Shown one piece after another: positions 61,007-64,000 of a stretch of DNA of 64,000 nucleotides. Position numbers and translations under genes: made by a program. Origin of the DNA: CAJQQK01 sp049116495. GTDB taxonomy: Bacteria; Pseudomonadota; Alphaproteobacteria; Rhizobiales; Hyphomicrobiaceae. The stretch's first letter is position 1; each line of letters begins with the position of its first letter. The stretch is taken from positions 1 to 64,000 of the forward strand of contig JAGDYV010000021.1 in the NCBI GenBank assembly GCA_049116495.1, given 5' to 3'. The notes beneath the pieces are model-generated. The model had not been told where the DNA came from and did no database searches. It saw only the letters and a list, made by a program, of their open reading frames with translations.

Positions 61007-61978
61007 TCAGCATCCGGCGACACATTTGCCGGTGCCGTCGAATTCCATCGTTTTACCGCTAAGTGGAACGTGGACGGGTGCTTTTGAAGACCTTCGGAAC
61101 GTATCAGTTCTCGATCCAGCGACAACTTTGCCGCCCTTCGTGGCCGCCTCGTTGGCATGCGAGGCAATGATCGAAGTCGGCTTGATCAGTTCATTGACAA
61201 CATAGGCCGCTTCGCGTGGTCCGTTGGTGAACGTATCGCCGATATTGATGACAACCATCTTAGCACCATAATAGCCGCGGACGACTTTGTCCTGCTCGGC
61301 TGTCATGCCGGTGTCACCCGAAAGATAGGCGACCAGACCGTTGCTGAAGCGAAGAACGTAACCGGTCGGTGGTCCGACATAACCGCTGAAGCCTGCCGCC
61401 TTCATGGCCTTGCCCAGATCGCCGCCGATCAAAGCGGGTGAGAGACCGTTGCTGTGTGTGGCGGGAACAGTCGAGATTTTCACACCACCGACGCTTTTCG
61501 TAGCACCGAAGCGCGCCAGGATAGAGTCTTTCGGATTGCCGCCAAGGGCCTTCAGCTTTGCTGCAAAGAAAGGCGGCATTTCACTGCCGGTTACGATCTT
61601 ACTCTTCTTTGCGACAGCAATGTTCACCGCGTTTGTGTTCGGGACTGCTGACTCGGCCAAGTCGGGTTTCGCGCAAGTTCCTGCATTCGGTGCTGTGTTG
61701 TGCCGCCCTCCGACATGATCGAAATGCATATGGCTGATCAGAATTGCATCGATCTTTCCCAATCGTGGGTCTTTGGGGCCTGCAACCGTCATACCCGGAT
61801 CATAGAGCACGCGTGTTCCATCCGGGTCCTCAAAGACGAGGGCACGATCGAGGCGACAGAACTCACCTGTCTGTCCGCCAAGCGGTGTTACTTTTACGTT
61901 CGCGGCATTTGCCACAGGCACCATCGCGCCTATCGCGAGAATGCTCAATGTGGACAGCAAGATAGTTGTCGTTTTCAT
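61007..61978 (-). CDS. Secreted MBL-fold metallo-hydrolase
   Basis: The 323-residue protein has a signal peptide (MKTTTILLSTLSILAIGAMV, cleavage near ANA-AN). The metallo-beta-lactamase motif is KIDAILISHMHFDHVGG (HxHxDH), with later ligands in VPATHSNGLS, VAYLSGDTGMTAEQ and IASHANEAATKGG. YLSGDTG is the RNase Z/UlaG-like Asp motif, suggesting hydrolysis of phosphodiester or lactone bonds outside the cytoplasm. GAGATG stands before its ATG. It faces the GST gene on the other side and is convergent with the GST at 60265. Confidence 0.87.
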   Translation of the reverse strand: MKTTTILLSTLSILAIGAMVPVANAANVKVTPLGGQTGEFCRLDRALVFEDPDGTRVLYDPGMTVAGPKDPRLGKIDAILISHMHFDHVGGRHNTAPNAGTCAKPDLAESAVPNTNAVNIAVAKKSKIVTGSEMPPFFAAKLKALGGNPKDSILARFGATKSVGGVKISTVPATHSNGLSPALIGGDLGKAMKAAGFSGYVGPPTGYVLRFSNGLVAYLSGDTGMTAEQDKVVRGYYGAKMVVINIGDTFTNGPREAAYVVNELIKPTSIIASHANEAATKGGKVVAGSRTDTFRRSSKAPVHVPLSGKTMEFDGTGKCVAGC

Positions 61979-62033
61979 CGATACATCTCAGTTCATAGTC
62001 GTTGTTGGATTTCGTAAATCAATAGATCTGCAA

Positions 62034-62663
62034 TTAGCCAGATGGAATTTCGCCGACTGCCTTTGGCACATGATAGCCCTTTTGCACCGCCTCCCGATCG
62101 GCAAGCCGTTTATACCATGAACGGATGTTCGGATAGTCGGTCAGGTTTACTCCTTGCCATTCATACCGCGAGATCCATGGCCAGCATGCCATGTCGACAA
62201 TTGAGTAGTCGTCAACAATGAACTCACGTCCCCCCAGTCGCTTCTCCAAAACCGAATATAGGCGCTTAACCTCTGCTGCAAAACGTTCTTCGGCATAAGG
62301 CGCCTTTCCCGAATTGAAATGGAGATAGTGATGCGCCTGGCCCAGCATCGGACCAAGGCCGCCCATCTGCCACATCAGCCATTCGATGGCATGAGCTCTG
62401 GCCAGCGGATCTTTGGGCAAGAAGCTGCCATACTTGTCCGCGAGATAGATCATGATCGCACCAGACTCCATTAACGACACGTCATTGTCATGGTCCACGA
62501 TGGCTGGAATCTTGTTATTGGGACCGATGGCAAGAAATTCGTCGGTCTTCTGGTCACCCTCGCCGATGTTGATCGGATGAACGGTATAGTCCACACCAAG
62601 TTCTTCAAGGAGAATAGAAACCTTGCGGCCGTTGGGTGTGGTCCAGGTATAAAGATCAATCAT
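62034..62663 (-). CDS. Glutathione S-transferase (Ure2p/YfcG-like)
   Basis: The 209-residue protein opens MIDLYTWTTPNGRKVSILLE with the TxPNGxK motif of YfcG/YghU and Ure2p-like GSTs. GEGDQKTDEFLAIGPNNKIPAIVDHDND and SLMESGAIMIYLADKYG form the glutathione site. The helical domain has FIVDDYSIVDMACWPW. YfcG-like enzymes reduce disulfides with glutathione. AAGGAATGC precedes the ATG. It is divergent from the beta-propeller gene, 51 bases apart, and lies upstream of the MBL-fold gene on the same strand by about 55 bases. Confidence 0.9.
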   Translation of the reverse strand: MIDLYTWTTPNGRKVSILLEELGVDYTVHPINIGEGDQKTDEFLAIGPNNKIPAIVDHDNDVSLMESGAIMIYLADKYGSFLPKDPLARAHAIEWLMWQMGGLGPMLGQAHHYLHFNSGKAPYAEERFAAEVKRLYSVLEKRLGGREFIVDDYSIVDMACWPWISRYEWQGVNLTDYPNIRSWYKRLADREAVQKGYHVPKAVGEIPSG

Positions 62664-62714
62664 ATTGCATTCCTTCTAAGATCCAGAACCGACAAAGCTA
62701 GATATGGAGCACGT

Positions 62715-63671
62715 ATGAACGATAGCCAAGAACGAATTCTGGCAACCGTGAAGGGCAACGTCAGCCTCGCCTCGTTTGATGCACTCTCTGGAGAACCGCT
62801 CGGGTCCGCGACGGTCGGGACGGTAGACATATCGAAACCGCATGAGCTGACAGTTACGAAAGACAACACGCGCGCCTTTGTATCGCTCTACGGAGACAAA
62901 GACTATGGGCCGAATACGCCGGATAATCGCCTTGCCGTGGTCGACCTCAAAGCGATGAAGCTTCTTGGCCATGTCGATCTAGGGTTATATTTAGGCCCGC
63001 ACGCTCTCATGACCGACAGGGATGGCATGATCTGGGTCACCGTTGACGCAAGCCGCTGCGTTCTGATTGTCGATCCAGACACATGGGAAATAGAACGCAC
63101 GATCTATCTCGAAGTGCCGGCCCACTTTCTGGCTACCACATCGGATGGCGTTACGGTTTACTTCTCGGCCAAGGAGTATCCGGTGATCTGTGAGGTTGAT
63201 GTAAAAACGAAGGAAGTGCGGGCCAGAATTCCGTTGCCGGTCGGCGGACAGGCGATACGCGTTTCGCGCGATGACAAGTGGCTCTATGTGGGACACCTTA
63301 GCCGCCCGCTTCTGCACGTTATCGATTGTGCGTCACGGCAAGTTGTCGAGACGGTCCCCCTGCGAGCCGTGCCTGGCTGGCCATTCGTCAGTCTGGACAA
63401 CGATCATGTGATCGTGACGACGTACGACGAGCCGGCTGAGCGGGGCTTCGTGGAGTTGCTTGATAGCAAGGATCTAACTCGGCGCAACGTCATAGAAGTG
63501 GACGCAGAGCCGTTCCACGCGCTACCCATGCGCGATGGCGAGCACGCGCTGGTTGCTCTGGCCAATGGCGAGATCATCAAGATCCATTTGAGACGAGCTG
63601 AAATCGCTCCCGGCGGCTTCAGCGTGGGTGGTACGATGCCGGAGATGCTGCATTACCTGCCAGGGGACTAA
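62715..63671 (+). CDS. YVTN/YncE-like beta-propeller protein
   Basis: The start at 62715 has GGAGC upstream. The 318-residue protein has about six or seven repeating four-strand units, such as KPHELTVTKDNTRAFVSLYG, LAVVDLKAMKLLGHVDLGLY, GPHALMTDRDGMIWVTVDAS and GQAIRVSRDDKWLYVGHLSR, PLLHVIDCASRQVVETVPLR. These are the surface-protein beta-propeller units of the YVTN/lactonase type. No signal peptide is seen, so it is probably cytoplasmic. Function unknown; lactonase-like activity is possible. Confidence 0.78.
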   Translation: MNDSQERILATVKGNVSLASFDALSGEPLGSATVGTVDISKPHELTVTKDNTRAFVSLYGDKDYGPNTPDNRLAVVDLKAMKLLGHVDLGLYLGPHALMTDRDGMIWVTVDASRCVLIVDPDTWEIERTIYLEVPAHFLATTSDGVTVYFSAKEYPVICEVDVKTKEVRARIPLPVGGQAIRVSRDDKWLYVGHLSRPLLHVIDCASRQVVETVPLRAVPGWPFVSLDNDHVIVTTYDEPAERGFVELLDSKDLTRRNVIEVDAEPFHALPMRDGEHALVALANGEIIKIHLRRAEIAPGGFSVGGTMPEMLHYLPGD

Positions 63672-63690
63672 GTCAATCTGTCCAGCGGCG

Positions 63691-64000
63691 TCATTCACGT
63701 CCCGGTGCGCACCCTGGATGAACTTGCGCATAGTGCTGGCGCAAGAGATCCTTGCCATAGTCGTTTCCATTTGGTGTGCGCACAATCGTATGAATGTGGC
63801 ACTTGGCCGGTTCCTCGTTGGAGAGCCAGACACCGCTATGGTGATCGAATTCAACCATGATCAACGGACTCTGAATGCGGTAGTAGAACGGGTCGTCATC
63901 ACCCCATCCGCCGATCCAGCTCCACCATGTCCGTTCTAGTTCTGCCTCGACCTGCGCCAAACGCGCGACGCGAACTTGGTCAGGTAGGTAGCAAATGAAG
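63691..64000 (-). CDS. DUF3500 family protein, C-terminal part (5' end beyond the window)
   Basis: The minus-strand frame is open to the right edge and ends at 63691. The visible part has RTWWSWIGGWGDDDPFYYRI, QSPLIMVEFDHHSGVWLSNE, CHIHTIVRTPNGNDYGKDLLRQHY, which is the conserved end of DUF3500 proteins. The family function is unknown to me. It is convergent with the beta-propeller gene. Confidence 0.8.
   Translation of the reverse strand, partial: FICYLPDQVRVARLAQVEAELERTWWSWIGGWGDDDPFYYRIQSPLIMVEFDHHSGVWLSNEEPAKCHIHTIVRTPNGNDYGKDLLRQHYAQVHPGCAPGRE

Noticed and set aside
1..64000. CRISPR arrays, rRNA genes, IS transposases and riboswitches
   Set aside because: No regularly spaced repeats, rRNA-like sequence, transposase gene or known riboswitch core was seen on reading both strands.

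Overview
The window looks like part of the chromosome of a free-living alphaproteobacterium, most likely Rhodospirillales-like. The evidence is the moderately high GC content, the conserved block rplU-rpmA-GNAT-obgE-proB-proA-nadD-rsfS-rlmH read on one strand, the divergent tesA / ybbA-ybbP arrangement, and the number of catabolic enzymes typical of this group (AtuA, DUF2848, RraA-like, CoxL, TctABC, DUF3500). The taxonomic placement is inference; no rRNA gene is present.

Region by region. (a) 1-9.2 kb: the end of a GlcD-like FAD oxidase, then the sugar-acid kinase/aldolase pair dgoK-dgoA, an amidase, an RraA-like aldolase, an Ldh-family dehydrogenase, an acyl-CoA dehydrogenase and a thiamine-diphosphate enzyme. 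This is small-molecule catabolism. A 181-bp inverted-repeat element abuts the last stop codon. (b) 9.4-30 kb: TPR proteins, a split AtuA pair, DUF2848, GNAT, GST, cupin, then a leftward operon running from a 2-oxoacid dehydrogenase E1 alpha/beta pair through a mutarotase and a PhyH dioxygenase to a PNPOx-like protein. Next come an internally duplicated unknown protein paired with a second ThDP enzyme, and an orphan CoxL-type molybdenum hydroxylase with a Gfo/Idh/MocA gene and the remnant of a solute-binding protein. (c) 26.6-38.5 kb: ABC exporter genes facing a tesA-like esterase, then the housekeeping block for proline synthesis, NAD synthesis and ribosome assembly. (d) 38.7-40.6 kb: an Ntn-hydrolase-like protein and an intact tRNA-Ser(CGA).

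(e) 40,661-55,393 is a 14.7-kb integrative element in the 3' end of that tRNA gene. A 14-bp core repeat lies at both ends, and a P4-type tyrosine integrase sits at the right end. A 16-bp repeat with tandem GGCCCCAAC motifs lies just inside each end and looks like integrase arm sites. The left half of the cargo is a type I restriction-modification operon (hsdM-hsdS-hsdR plus a YgjP-type metallopeptidase) followed by a two-helix K+ channel-like protein. The right half is a leftward, satellite-like replication module: an AlpA-like regulator, a compact polymerase-like protein with palm motifs resembling family A DNA polymerases and T7-type RNA polymerases (interrupted by a one-base frameshift in an A8 run), and three small proteins. 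An unknown Cys-containing protein follows the integrase. This element is the most novel part of the window.

(f) 55.8-64 kb: a TctA-TctB fusion and a TctC gene broken by an in-frame stop, a tandem YciI protein with a GST, a secreted metallo-beta-lactamase-fold protein, another GST, a beta-propeller protein and the end of a DUF3500 gene. Apart from the AlpA-like protein, no transcription factor was recognised in the window.
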